A stretch of 64,000 nucleotides of DNA from Leptogranulimonas caecicola (GTDB lineage Bacteria > Actinomycetota > Coriobacteriia > Coriobacteriales > Atopobiaceae): NCBI RefSeq assembly GCF_023168405.1, contig NZ_AP025285.1:1486001-1550000 (forward strand). Reading direction: 5' to 3'. The notes under the pieces were generated by a model. The model made no database searches. It worked only from the letters and a program-made list of their open reading frames with translations, and was not told where the DNA came from. A program made the position numbers and the translations under genes. Positions 18,418-27,839 of this stretch are shown in pieces. Numbering within the stretch: position 1 is the stretch's first letter; the number at the start of each line of letters is the position of its first letter.

Positions 18418-20226
18418 CTAGTTTTTGGAAAAGAGGCCTGATCCCCAAAGGTCATCCCCGTTGGTAGAAAACCCCCCGGATGAGGCAAAATCCTGCAGAT
18501 AGCTGTGGAGATTGTGCGGGAGATCCAAAGACGCGGGATCTGCAGCGTCTTCGAAAGCCCCCGCGAGCGTTTGGAGGCGCTCCATAAGGCTCATGATATC
18601 TGCGTTGTTCATAGCGGTGGAAAGGCCGGCAACCACTTCTGGCATCGAAGACACATGGGCGGTGCTAGATGCTCTATGGATAGCGATCGGAGTGCGGCGC
18701 TCTACTAAGGCGCGCTCCGAGATAATGGGGCCTGCGGGGCAATTGCGGCGAGATAGCTCGCCTTTGCCAACCGCACTCAAGATACCCAAGGTCTCCTCGA
18801 GGTTGCCGCCCTCACGCACTACATCGGTGACAGACTCGCCTCGCTCAATGACACTTAAGAGCACCGAATCCAGCTCTGAGAGCGTACGGGCGTCTGAAAG
18901 CGCATGCGCGTCGGCCACTAAATCACGGGGCACATCAAGGCGAGCCAATACCGAGCGCGGAATCACTGGGCTTTTACCATTGCGGTCTGAAGCCAGTGCC
19001 AAGATATCTGTACGGTAGACATCCGAGAAGGGCGCAAACGATGCAGCATGATAGCAGTCTGGATCTTGCTGAAGAGCCAGTGCTGTCTTGTCGACTGCAG
19101 TAAGCATGAGCAAACCGGGGCCCAAGATCTGAGGAGCAGCGGCCCGAGCCAAGAGCCGGATCACCGCAAGTGGATTGCTGTCTATAAGCTCAGCAGCCTG
19201 CTTAAAATCCGACTTATTAACTTCTTCTGCATGAATCCTAAGGTTGCGCGCCAGATGACGGGCGTCTTTTAACGCATCTTCGTCAGCAGAGGGAACGAGA
19301 AGGCCCCATACGCGCATAGGTCCCAGCGCATCTACTGCGAGCGCAGCAAGCACTGAGGTCAGAAGGTCGCCGGTAAGCAGGAGGCCCACCCCGCGCGCCC
19401 CTTGTTTATCCACAAAATCACGGAGTGCCAAGGTAAGTGCGCCCCATATCATGCGCATGCGCTGATAAGGCGCAGGAGCCAAGGGTTCCTCAAGCGGCCC
19501 TTCTGACAGAGGCTCAACTTCCACAAGCTCCATGGCCTCTTCGAAGTTGGGAAGCGCTGCAGCGATTTCCCCCCAGGGGGAAATAACAAAAGAGCCACCC
19601 GAATAGACGATCTCGTCCTGCGCGCCAATGGAATTAACTCCCACCAGCCAGCTGTTCGCTTTTGTAGCTTCCCCAATATAGAAGCCATCACCCAACGTTG
19701 CACCCATTGAAGTGGCCTCATCGTCTGCACAAAAACCGCTGAAGGGCAGGTAGATGATGACATCTGCATTCTCTGAGCCGGCACTATAGGCTGCGAGGCC
19801 CTCAAGATCAAGGGCGACCCCAAAGTCTGTATCCTGCTGCACAAACTGCATCACAGGCTCATCCCCTGGCATGTGTCCATGAGCCTTGAGGTAAGCCACA
19901 CTGGCTCCCATACGCAAAGGAACGATTTTCTTATCGTGGATGTAGGCCACCTCTGGCACAGGCTGGCCAGAGCTCTCGAAGAGAAACGGTACTAGGATGG
20001 GCACAGAGGCGCGCTCTGCCAGCTCGTCGAGTACCAAGGCAATGTCTGTCTCGACCCCTTCTTGATTGAGCAGAGATTGAGGGTTGAATCCCGTAAGGGT
20101 AGTTGCAGGAAAGATTACGAGATCGGCCCCTTGCCGCTCGAAGGTGGAAGCAGCAGAGAGCATACGCGCTATAGTCTCCTCATAGGCGCACATGGTTGCA
20201 TTAATTTGTACTAATGCGATTTTCAC
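18418..20226 (-). CDS. degenerate glutamine-dependent NAD-synthetase-like protein (probable pseudoenzyme)
   Basis: 602 residues with the two-domain layout of NadE: an N-terminal carbon-nitrogen hydrolase domain (about 1-260) and a C-terminal adenylation domain. Fold landmarks remain: ADLVIFPATTLTGF, DKKIVPLRM, LAALAVDALGP, DARHLARNL, SFAPFSDVYRTDILALA. Key residues are lost. The hydrolase Glu (normally FPE) is Ala, and the catalytic Cys (normally ICED) aligns with Asp in GVALDLEG; only the Lys is kept. The synthetase P-loop SGGxDS is replaced by LLTGDLLTS, and TTGNKSE by LTAVDKTAL. So neither ammonia release nor NAD formation is expected. The start is the GTG at 20226, eight bases after AGGAGG. 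The frame is fully open over 1.8 kb, so the protein is under selection for something other than NAD synthesis. Confidence 0.8.
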   Translation of the reverse strand: MKIALVQINATMCAYEETIARMLSAASTFERQGADLVIFPATTLTGFNPQSLLNQEGVETDIALVLDELAERASVPILVPFLFESSGQPVPEVAYIHDKKIVPLRMGASVAYLKAHGHMPGDEPVMQFVQQDTDFGVALDLEGLAAYSAGSENADVIIYLPFSGFCADDEATSMGATLGDGFYIGEATKANSWLVGVNSIGAQDEIVYSGGSFVISPWGEIAAALPNFEEAMELVEVEPLSEGPLEEPLAPAPYQRMRMIWGALTLALRDFVDKQGARGVGLLLTGDLLTSVLAALAVDALGPMRVWGLLVPSADEDALKDARHLARNLRIHAEEVNKSDFKQAAELIDSNPLAVIRLLARAAAPQILGPGLLMLTAVDKTALALQQDPDCYHAASFAPFSDVYRTDILALASDRNGKSPVIPRSVLARLDVPRDLVADAHALSDARTLSELDSVLLSVIERGESVTDVVREGGNLEETLGILSAVGKGELSRRNCPAGPIISERALVERRTPIAIHRASSTAHVSSMPEVVAGLSTAMNNADIMSLMERLQTLAGAFEDAADPASLDLPHNLHSYLQDFASSGGFSTNGDDLWGSGLFSKN

Positions 20227-20533
20227 AACTCCCACCTCCTCTTGTCGCCTATAGGATACACCACAATACTATCCGCAGGTATGTGGGGTATTTTATTGAT
20301 CTATCGTCATGTATTGATAGATGTAAGAGAAGATCTCGCTCACGGTTATGGTTGTCCCCTTATTTTATTGTTCATGTTGGTACATTTTGATTATATATTC
20401 ACACTTGATTTCATAATCAGTATTAGACCATCAAAGGCACCTTCTATATCTGAAGGGCATCTATTATTCGTATCTTGTTTATTAGATATGTTTGTCACCA
20501 AGAACTGGTGAAGCTTAGACTGTTAGGCAACCA

Positions 20534-20680
20534 ATGGCCCATTCACTTATCGACGTTGCCATATCAAAGAGTACGAAGGAAAGAGCCGCGACCGTTCGCT
20601 CGAAGGCTGCTGAGTCTGCCCAAATTCATAGTGGAAAACCCACCGCAGTGAACCTCGACAACTCAGTGGGCAAAGCATAA
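20534..20680 (+). CDS. doubtful small open frame, 48 residues
   Basis: Reads MAHSLIDVAISKSTKE and on to VNLDNSVGKA before TAA. The peptide is hydrophilic and looks more protein-like than a random AT-rich frame, but the only upstream purine signal is TTAGG, which is weak. It has no recognised domain. It could be a small gene or the remnant of a larger one. Low confidence. Confidence 0.2.
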   Translation: MAHSLIDVAISKSTKERAATVRSKAAESAQIHSGKPTAVNLDNSVGKA

Positions 20681-20845
20681 AGAATATAAGTTTATTCATC
20701 TAAAAAACGTCGCAACATGAAAAGAGGATTCTAGCAAAGGCAGCGAATCAACACACTAACCGCAAAGCCTTTAAGCAAGAAACCTGCTGGGATAGATGAT
20801 AGCTTGTTCGTCCCTCTATTTTATGCAGGGATTGTGAAACTATAT

Positions 20846-20889
20846 AAAAAAGCGGGCAAAGCGAGGAAATCGCCAGCTTTACCCGCTTT
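20846..20889 (-). terminator. Rho-independent terminator of the superoxide reductase gene
   Basis: Arms 20849-20862 (AAAGCGGGCAAAGC) and 20876-20889 pair over 14 positions with one wobble; on the minus strand a T-run follows (complement of 20846-20851). It lies 46 bases past the gene's stop. Confidence 0.85.
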
Positions 20890-20934
20890 AAATGCAAAAG
20901 CGCGCCATCTATACCTTAAAAAGAGGCTCCCGGA

Positions 20935-21324
20935 CTACTTGGAGACCTCCGCCTTCCAGAGACCATGGAGGTTGCAATAGGCATACACAGTGCCATGCTC
21001 GAGGTTCTTGCCGCAGAAACGTACGTGAGGAGCGTCCTCGGGAGTAAGGTGCTTAATGGTGACGTCGCCGTTGTCGGCCACCAGAGCCACCCACTCAATA
21101 AGGTGCTCGGGCGTCATAGGATGGTCTACAGAGCCTACGTTGACCTCGATATGGTTGCCATCCCAAGCAATCGAAGGCACGTGCTTCTCGGTAGCGGCAT
21201 CCACGGAATCGGCTACCAAGAGCTCCATGGGCTCGCCGCAGCACTGAGGGGTCACGCCCCCATCGACGATGGTGTAAAAAAGATTGCCGCAGTGGTTGCA
21301 GCGCCAAAACTTAACATCAGCCAT
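20935..21324 (-). CDS. dfx: desulfoferrodoxin (2Fe superoxide reductase)
   Basis: Reduces superoxide to peroxide without making oxygen, typical of anaerobes. 129 residues. The N-terminal desulforedoxin domain has the Cys4 centre I: CNHC at 9 and 12, and the CC pair at 28-29. Centre II ligands are His in EKHVPSI and HPMTPEH and the Cys-Asn-Leu-His of YCNLHGLW near the C-terminus. The Glu-Lys of EKHVP is the conserved substrate-guiding pair. Start is ATG with AAAGGAG seven bases upstream. Monocistronic, with its own terminator. Confidence 0.96.
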   Translation of the reverse strand: MADVKFWRCNHCGNLFYTIVDGGVTPQCCGEPMELLVADSVDAATEKHVPSIAWDGNHIEVNVGSVDHPMTPEHLIEWVALVADNGDVTIKHLTPEDAPHVRFCGKNLEHGTVYAYCNLHGLWKAEVSK

Positions 21325-21496
21325 GATATCTCCTTTCGAAAAAACGGCACAAGAGATCCTCCTGTGCTCTCATGTAGCTTACCTACCCAAAGGGGCCAGA
21401 TATTCGGTGGCAGAGGAGAAGCCAAAGAGTTCCACAAGTTGGCCAAAGGGCAAAGGCTATGCCCATGACTCGCAACGAAGCACGCCTCTTTTGCCC

Positions 21497-23632
21497 CTAG
21501 CTCTTAGTGGCGGCCGGCAGCGGCTCGATGCGATAGAGAGCCATGTCGCCCTCAGAGAGGACCAGCTTGAAGCCTGGGGTGTCAGGGTTTATGGATGCGA
21601 TGCCCACCCAGTCACCCACTCGATTGCGGTCGTAGTCTGCATAGTTGGCGCCGTAGGGGCCCTTTGCAGAGAGTTGGAGCACGTATTTGGCATCCAAGTC
21701 TTTCACCGCCTGCTGTACCTGAGGATTTGTAGCGTATTCATTGAGATGCAAACGAATGGCCTGGCTCTGTGCCGAATCTTCGTCGGTGATCTCTCGCTTA
21801 TAGAGGACATTCACGCCATCCACCGGGTAAGCATACATAGAGCCATCGAGAGGGATGTTGAGAATCAGATCCTTCGCGCCCGTGATACGCTTCACTCGTT
21901 GCATGAACTTCGCATCGTTTTGGTTATAGAACATTGAAGCGTCTGGATCCGACACCCACTGCAACTCTCTCTCCTGCCAAGCAAAGGCACCACCAGGCAG
22001 ATCTCTCGAAGGGCCCAAATAGATGTGGTTCTCGTCCTTTGGATATTCGTTGATGGCAAAGGCTTCCCCGTAGTTGCCTGTCGCAAAAAGAACGCATACC
22101 ACCAGCGCCACCTTGGGAAGAAGAGTTTTCCGCAGTCCCCTTTCAGCGGTCCGATCTCGAATTGCAGTTATGGCCTTGATAAAGCCACGATAGACGGCAT
22201 AGAGGCCAAAAGCCGCTATCACCGATGCCCAAAGACCCACCAGCGCAGCCGTTCTGTCTGGATCGGTGTAGAAAAAGCCCGCAAACACCTTCTTGATATC
22301 CGCCGTTCCAACCGCATTCGCAAAGAATATTGCGACTAGCGCTCCGTAGGAGAGAGCAATCCATCCTGTACCTTTATGGGTAACGCACCAGATGAAGCCG
22401 ACAAGCACCACCGCTGCGAGCACCGGTTGAACTACCTCGATCCTCAATCCCAAAAGAGCTACCTGTTTGAGCGCCTCTGACACAGGGATCGTCCACTCCC
22501 AGAGAAAGCCTACCGTAGCGGCAAAGACGGGAGAGAGCAGGCAGGCGACCCAAACGCCCAAGCAAAGGGCAATCACACCAACCTCTAAGCCGAGGAATTT
22601 GAAGAATGACGAAGGTTTTTGAGGGAGACTTCTTCCCCACGCAGGGATAAGACCGCCTATCACATAGCAGCCGCCTATCACACCGCAAGCAATCGCCGCA
22701 TTGGGATGCAGATCAACGAGCCCTATCAAAGAAACAATGAAGAGCGCCAGCGCCGCCCTATTGAGCTCTAGCTTGAAGGAGCCGTCTTCAGTCTTGGAGT
22801 GCACCGCTGACACCAGGAGGCACACCATGAGAGGAACAAGGCAAAAGGCCACCACATTGGGGTAGTTCTGATGAATCACCAGCGCTCGCAGCGGAAAAGC
22901 ATAGCTGGCCCCGCACGTGACAGACCCGCATAGCAGGAGCTGTTTGTCGCTTCTGCTGATTTGAGAGAGAAGCACGCAGACTCCCAAAGGGAAGGCCACT
23001 GCGCAAAAGATCGCGTTCACTGCGTTTTGAGCCACCAAGATGGGCGCCACCCCCGAAGCAAGAATCAGAGCCGCAAGGTTGTGATAGGCCACAGGATAAA
23101 AGCCTGTATACGCCGAGACACCCGAAGTGCCGTCAGAGAATGGCGCTTGATTTGCACGCACGTTGGACCCATACATCATGGAGTGCACAGGGGAAGTCGT
23201 AGCGCCGTCAACCATGGCCTTTATGCGAGTGAGATGGGCAGAGTTGTCGTTATATTGCAAGAACCAGTCAAAGCCGCCAGCGTTATTGAGAAATAGCCCT
23301 ACGAACAACAGGGTCCCAAAAACCGCATAGAGCGCCATTATCGGCAAAGAAGGCTCTTGAATCTCGACGCTCCATGGGTGTGCCTTTCTGATCAAGAAGA
23401 TCGCAGCACTTACCACCAGCGCAAGCCCCAACACCCCCGCTGCAAGCGGAGCTACACCATCTATAGAGGCAAATCCCAGAAAAAGGCTGACAACAAAGTA
23501 GAAGAAGACAGAGGGTCCCGGGGCAAGACAGAGGGCTGCGCGATATCCCACTCCGCTCGCAACACAAAGGAGCAAGCCTGGAACCATCAGCAAGCAAAGG
23601 CCCAAAAGAAATGCAAGGATGAACGACACCAC
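21497..23632 (-). CDS. large polytopic membrane protein, DUF6541-like
   Basis: 711 residues with about 13-15 hydrophobic helices and a C-terminal soluble part (about the last 160 residues). The first extracytoplasmic loop contains the pattern FLQYNDNSAHLTRIKAM, with acidic and His residues as in GT-C-type lipid-linked glycosyltransferases. The overall look matches DUF6541 proteins of actinobacteria, whose function is unknown to me. The start is GTG at 23632 with AAGGA seven bases upstream. The preceding reading frame (acyltransferase plus its post-amber extension) ends three bases before it, so the two form an operon. A role in decorating a surface polymer is inference. Confidence 0.7.
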   Translation of the reverse strand: MVSFILAFLLGLCLLMVPGLLLCVASGVGYRAALCLAPGPSVFFYFVVSLFLGFASIDGVAPLAAGVLGLALVVSAAIFLIRKAHPWSVEIQEPSLPIMALYAVFGTLLFVGLFLNNAGGFDWFLQYNDNSAHLTRIKAMVDGATTSPVHSMMYGSNVRANQAPFSDGTSGVSAYTGFYPVAYHNLAALILASGVAPILVAQNAVNAIFCAVAFPLGVCVLLSQISRSDKQLLLCGSVTCGASYAFPLRALVIHQNYPNVVAFCLVPLMVCLLVSAVHSKTEDGSFKLELNRAALALFIVSLIGLVDLHPNAAIACGVIGGCYVIGGLIPAWGRSLPQKPSSFFKFLGLEVGVIALCLGVWVACLLSPVFAATVGFLWEWTIPVSEALKQVALLGLRIEVVQPVLAAVVLVGFIWCVTHKGTGWIALSYGALVAIFFANAVGTADIKKVFAGFFYTDPDRTAALVGLWASVIAAFGLYAVYRGFIKAITAIRDRTAERGLRKTLLPKVALVVCVLFATGNYGEAFAINEYPKDENHIYLGPSRDLPGGAFAWQERELQWVSDPDASMFYNQNDAKFMQRVKRITGAKDLILNIPLDGSMYAYPVDGVNVLYKREITDEDSAQSQAIRLHLNEYATNPQVQQAVKDLDAKYVLQLSAKGPYGANYADYDRNRVGDWVGIASINPDTPGFKLVLSEGDMALYRIEPLPAATKS

Positions 23633-23635
23633 GAA

Positions 23636-23785
23636 CTATTCCTTTCTCAGGACAACCTGTTTAAGGCGTCCCCAGAGCTCGCACCAAATCAAAGAGACGG
23701 CCAGTGCCACGAAAAAGACCACAAGGCCTCGCACGACCGTGTTTTGCAGCCATTGATAATGGGGCCAATAGAGCCTAAGGCCAAT
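23636..23785 (-). other. in-frame continuation of the acyltransferase after an amber codon
   Basis: Directly after the TAG at 23786-23788 the same frame stays open for 49 codons to TAG at 23636-23638. It encodes IGLRLYWPHYQWLQNTVV, then the hydrophobic helix LVVFFVALAVSLIW and a basic tail. This is what the end of an acyltransferase-3 protein looks like, and it ends three bases before the next gene. The gene therefore appears to be cut by a single nonsense change. Confidence 0.75.
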
Positions 23786-24739
23786 CTAATTGATGATAGG
23801 CATTTGAATGAGATAGACGCCCAGAGAGGCCCCCGACACTTTTGCCAGCACTCGCTGGGAACCCTCCTTCAGGCTTTGCAGGCGAGGCTCAAGAGCCTGG
23901 GCACACAAGAATACGGCAGCAGCTTGAACCATGCAGAAGGGAGAGTTGATAGAAATCCAATAGGGGTTGTACTCGGCGGGAACTGCATCGAACCCAATAA
24001 AGCCGTTAGATCCTGCAGAGACGGCAGCCATTGCCGCTGTCGCTGCCAGATAAAGCAGGAGCATGGCCCACCAAGGTATAGAACGATTTAGGTAACGGGC
24101 AAGATAGAAGCCGCCAACATAGTAGAGAAGGGCCACATTGGCAAAAGCTGCCCAGCCAAAGAGGGGATCTAAATAAGAGCGGTCAAAGCCCAGTGTTGCT
24201 GCCAGTGGGATAAACACAGAGACCAACAGGGAGCATCCCATGATGTACTCAAGTAAATGTTTGCGTTGAGCTGCAAGGGACAAGAGAGGGGTAAGCATAT
24301 AGAGGTAGATGATGGTATATAGAAACCAGTAGGTATCGTTGATGGTGTTTGAAAGCAGTCCTTTTATAAAGCCTTTGACGGTGAGCGTTGCATTTTCTGC
24401 ACCCCAAAAGCTCAAAGGAAAAAGGCCGTAGAGCAAATAGCACACCGCGCTACCAAACAGCAGTACCACTCCTACTCGCTTAACGCGCTTGATGAAGAAC
24501 GTTTTGGTGTCGTATTTGGATCGATAGTCCAGAAGGTTCATCCCGCTCACCGCAAAAAAGACAGGCACTGCAAAGATGAAGGCCGCTTGCAAAAAGAACG
24601 AGGTGAACCACTTTGGATCCCCTCCCCCTTGAGGAGCGAACACATCAAGGGACACATGGAGCATCACCACTGCAAAGGCAGCGAGAATGTTCAACCCATA
24701 TACAAACACCAGACGCTTCTTGGCCATGAGGTCCTGCAT
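23786..24739 (-). CDS. acyltransferase-3 family membrane protein, C-terminus lost to an in-frame TAG
   Basis: Integral membrane O-acyltransferase expected to modify a surface polysaccharide or lipid. About nine hydrophobic helices are visible; the family's N-terminal signature is LNILAAFAVVMLHV with the key His, and later PVFFAVSGMNLL. The stop falls just after SLGVYLIQMPIIN, where homologues continue with one more helix, and that helix is present in frame downstream. The start is uncertain: ATG at 24739 is used, ATG at 24727 with AGGA four bases upstream is possible. It precedes the DUF6541-like gene. Whether the truncated protein works is unknown. Confidence 0.72.
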   Translation of the reverse strand: MQDLMAKKRLVFVYGLNILAAFAVVMLHVSLDVFAPQGGGDPKWFTSFFLQAAFIFAVPVFFAVSGMNLLDYRSKYDTKTFFIKRVKRVGVVLLFGSAVCYLLYGLFPLSFWGAENATLTVKGFIKGLLSNTINDTYWFLYTIIYLYMLTPLLSLAAQRKHLLEYIMGCSLLVSVFIPLAATLGFDRSYLDPLFGWAAFANVALLYYVGGFYLARYLNRSIPWWAMLLLYLAATAAMAAVSAGSNGFIGFDAVPAEYNPYWISINSPFCMVQAAAVFLCAQALEPRLQSLKEGSQRVLAKVSGASLGVYLIQMPIIN

Positions 24740-24847
24740 TTCTACCGTTTCACGCCCCTTGAAAACGGGGGCACACCTGATCTGCGCAGCCGAGAAGAGA
24801 GCCTCGCTGCAGCGGTGAGACATAGTACCTGAGACAGATGAACAGCC

Positions 24848-26296
24848 TTAGATTAGTCCCACCATAGAACAGATGCCCACAATTGCGGCGATCACAATGA
24901 TTACTGCAAGACATGCCTCGCTTTTGGTAAACACATGCTCTTTTCGGCGCGCCCAAAGATAGATGGGAAACCCTATGACAAAGATGGTGCACGCGACCAC
25001 AAGTAGCTCGATATTGGCCTCATAGATGAGGTAGCAAGAGAACAAAGTGGCTGCCAAGCCAAATGCAAGCCCGGTAGAACGGCGGACGCAAGAGGACCAG
25101 GGGCCGCGCAAGGCCAGCTTGAATAGGTAGAAGCTGCACACCAAATAGCACGGCATGGCCATCACGGCAGTGATGTTTACCATAGCCTGCCAGGCGTTGC
25201 CTTGCACAAAGTGAGCCAGCACAATAAGGCCCTGCACCACCAACGTGGTGGCCAAGAGCGACGGCACCGGGGCGCCAACACGGTTCTCCTTGCAAAACAC
25301 TTGGGGAAAGACCCGATCTTTTGCGGCATAGAACGGCATCTGGCCCAGCATTACCGTCCACACAAGCCAGGCAGACAGCACAGAGATCACGATGCCCACG
25401 TTCACCAGCACAGCGCCCCAAAGACCAAAATGCGAGGCAAGCAGTGCTGCCATCGAGGGATTGGCCATAGCGCCGATCTCATCTTGCGTGAACGAGCCAT
25501 AAGGAACGATGGATACCAATACATAGAGCACCAGGGTGACCGTAAAGCCGATCATGGTGGCGCGCGACACCGCCTTGGCATTGACCGCCTCGCCAGAAAC
25601 CACCACGGCGCCCTCGATTCCTATGAAAAGGAAGAGGGTGATCATCATGGTGCTTCCTACTTGGTCGAAGAACTGCGCGCGCTCGAGGGTGGCCGCCCCC
25701 TGGCTTCCCAGAGCATGCTGGGCAAAGAAGTCGCCGGAAAAACAAGAGCCCATGAGCAGGATAAACAGGACGATAGGCACCACTTTGCCAATGGTGCCTA
25801 TGGCGTTGATGATGGCAGTGCTCTGGGCGCCTCGACAGGCCAACACGAACATGAGCCAGGTAATGCCTGAGGAAAGCGCAATGGAGGCCCAATTGGTGCC
25901 GTCGCCAAAGACCCCCGGGAAGAACAGGTCCAAGGTGGAGGGCAGCAAGATGGCATAGACCACCATGGCGAAACAGTTACAGACCCAATAGCCATAAGCC
26001 ACCAGGAAGCCCATGAAGCGGCCGAAGCCTTTCTCGGCATAGGAATAGATGCCATTTTTAAGCTCGGGCTTTTCGATCGAGAGGATCCTAAAGACATTGG
26101 CCAAGCAAAGCATGCCTAGGCCGGTGACGATCCAGGCAAACAGCACGGCGACGGCGCTTGCACCCTGCGCCACAGATTGAGGCAGGTTGTAAACGCCGCC
26201 GCCCAACATGGCTGAAATGACAAGGCACACCAGGCCGAAGAGCCCCACTCGTTTGGGCTGAGCAGGCGTCTTCGCCCAGGAGTCATTTGAAGCCAC
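24848..26296 (-). CDS. APC-superfamily amino-acid permease/antiporter (APA type)
   Basis: About 12 membrane helices in 482 residues. The helix-1 signature is SAMLGGGVYNLP, helix 6 is LFLFIGIEGAVVVSGEA, typical of basic-amino-acid or polyamine antiporters such as ArcD/AdiC-type members. It is paralogous to the permease at 33140-34609 (shared VVSG-AV, VPYG-FTQDEI and WLVW-LGQMP segments). The start is a GTG at 26296 with GGAG six bases upstream; the longer frame begins in the previous stop. It is the last gene of the peptidase/permease cluster. Substrate cannot be fixed from sequence; arginine/ornithine or lysine exchange is plausible. Confidence 0.85.
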   Translation of the reverse strand: MASNDSWAKTPAQPKRVGLFGLVCLVISAMLGGGVYNLPQSVAQGASAVAVLFAWIVTGLGMLCLANVFRILSIEKPELKNGIYSYAEKGFGRFMGFLVAYGYWVCNCFAMVVYAILLPSTLDLFFPGVFGDGTNWASIALSSGITWLMFVLACRGAQSTAIINAIGTIGKVVPIVLFILLMGSCFSGDFFAQHALGSQGAATLERAQFFDQVGSTMMITLFLFIGIEGAVVVSGEAVNAKAVSRATMIGFTVTLVLYVLVSIVPYGSFTQDEIGAMANPSMAALLASHFGLWGAVLVNVGIVISVLSAWLVWTVMLGQMPFYAAKDRVFPQVFCKENRVGAPVPSLLATTLVVQGLIVLAHFVQGNAWQAMVNITAVMAMPCYLVCSFYLFKLALRGPWSSCVRRSTGLAFGLAATLFSCYLIYEANIELLVVACTIFVIGFPIYLWARRKEHVFTKSEACLAVIIVIAAIVGICSMVGLI

Positions 26297-26307
26297 AGCT
26301 ATCTCCA

Positions 26308-27789
26308 CTAACTAAAGTCGATCTCGTGCTTGAAGATCCTCGTTTGGATGAGGTAATAGATTACACCAATAAGCACCCAACCCCATCCGATGAGAGCGAT
26401 GTCGAAGTCGATAGAGAAGAAGATGGCGCCGGTGACCAGGGCACCCAATACCGGGAAGACAAGCGAGCGCAGAACAGGAAGCTTTGTCTTCTTGCGGATA
26501 AAGGCGTACCAGATCACACAGAGATTAAGCAGGCAGTAGGTAGACAGCGCGCCAAAATTGGAAAGCTTGGCCACCTGAGTCATGCCCAGCGGGATAAGGA
26601 ACAGGAGCATCACCAAAGAGAGACCGCAGACAAAGAGAGTGGCCACCTGAGGGACGCCGGTCTTCTTATCCATGATGCCTAGCTCCTTGGGAAGGGCGCC
26701 CGAGCGACTCATGACATAGAGCACGCGTGAGATGGAGGTGGTGGCAGTAAGACCGGTAAAGGCACCCAGAGCGATGGCGTTGGCCACAGCGCACACCACG
26801 CCAAACCAGGGGCCTCCTACCGCGCCAGCCAGAAGATAGAAGCCCGTGTTCTCATGACCTGCCATGATGGAGCCGGTGGGGTCTACCCAGGTGGCCACGA
26901 GGCACATGCCCACGAACATGCATGCCAAGATGATCACGATGAGGAGCATGGAATGGGCGGGGCCCTTCTTGGGGTCCTTGGCCTCCTCGGTAAGGGTGGC
27001 CACGCAGCCGAAGCCCACAAAGGACATGGCGCCCAGCGAGACAGAACCCATCATGCCGCTGAAGCTGAACTTCTGGGGGTTGAAGAGCGCAGTGAGGCTA
27101 AATCCCGAGGTCTCAGGATGTTGGAAGATGTAGACCAGGCCAAAGACGATGAACATGGCGAAGACCACGATCTCGCAGATGAGCGCGATCTTTTCTACCT
27201 TGATGGCATTGTTGAGGCTGCGGATGGACAGGAACGTGACAAATGCCAAGAACAGCAAGCACCATCCCCACACCGGCACCTGGGGCACGTATTGGTTGAG
27301 CGCCTGGCCCGCCTGAATGAACATGAGGTCGGGGGTGACCAAATACTGCAGCAACATGAGCCAACCTGCCACAAAGCCCACCGCCGGAGCCATGGTCTGG
27401 GAGGCATAGGTGTAGATGGAGCCCGAAGACGGGAAGAGCGGGATCATCACGCCAAAGGAGAACACCGTGAAGAGCATGCCCACTGCGCCGATGAGGTAGG
27501 ACAGGGCCGGCATGCCGCCAGACATCTGGAAGATGGAGGCATAGAGGGCGAAAGGTGCGATGGGCACCATCATGATCATGCCGTAGGAGACCATGTCCTT
27601 CACGGTGAGCTTGCCGGACAGCTCTTTTTTAGAAGGCGTGGTGGGAGGCTTGCCGCCTGCCGTCTCTGCATCGTGGTGATATTTGAGCCCCCGCTCAGAG
27701 GGGGTTGCGGCTACCTGTTGCGGGGCAGCCGCCGCGGGCGACGCCTTCGCGGTGGCGGAAGGCTGAAACCCTAAATCGCTCTGTGTCAT
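26308..27789 (-). CDS. APC-superfamily amino-acid permease
   Basis: 493 residues with about 60 hydrophilic residues rich in Ala, Pro and Gln, then 12 predicted helices. Helix 1 reads GMIMMVPIAPFALYASIF and helix 6 MSFVGFGCVATLTEEAKDPKKGP, matching PuuP/YgjI-like importers more than the ArcD-like neighbours. The start used is ATG at 27789 preceded by CAGGG; a TTG 13 codons earlier is less convincing. It lies between two other APC genes in a same-strand cluster with peptidases. Polyamine or amino-acid uptake is inferred. Confidence 0.83.
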   Translation of the reverse strand: MTQSDLGFQPSATAKASPAAAAPQQVAATPSERGLKYHHDAETAGGKPPTTPSKKELSGKLTVKDMVSYGMIMMVPIAPFALYASIFQMSGGMPALSYLIGAVGMLFTVFSFGVMIPLFPSSGSIYTYASQTMAPAVGFVAGWLMLLQYLVTPDLMFIQAGQALNQYVPQVPVWGWCLLFLAFVTFLSIRSLNNAIKVEKIALICEIVVFAMFIVFGLVYIFQHPETSGFSLTALFNPQKFSFSGMMGSVSLGAMSFVGFGCVATLTEEAKDPKKGPAHSMLLIVIILACMFVGMCLVATWVDPTGSIMAGHENTGFYLLAGAVGGPWFGVVCAVANAIALGAFTGLTATTSISRVLYVMSRSGALPKELGIMDKKTGVPQVATLFVCGLSLVMLLFLIPLGMTQVAKLSNFGALSTYCLLNLCVIWYAFIRKKTKLPVLRSLVFPVLGALVTGAIFFSIDFDIALIGWGWVLIGVIYYLIQTRIFKHEIDFS

Positions 27790-27839
27790 AGAGCCCTGCT
27801 TTCGTTGGACAGAATCGAGTACTGACAATCCGGTAGACG

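Larger units (their letters stand above)
20227..20934. other. 708-base AT-rich gap
   Basis: Clearly lower GC than its surroundings. It holds the promoter area of the nadE-like/ruv run at its left end, a doubtful 48-residue frame (20534-20680) and the superoxide reductase terminator at its right end. Longer open frames here lack ribosome-binding sites and family character. It may be decayed or acquired DNA. Confidence 0.5.

Noticed and set aside
20242-20511. 89-residue frame in the AT-rich gap
   Set aside because: TTG start without ribosome-binding site, hydrophobic random-like content; no family.
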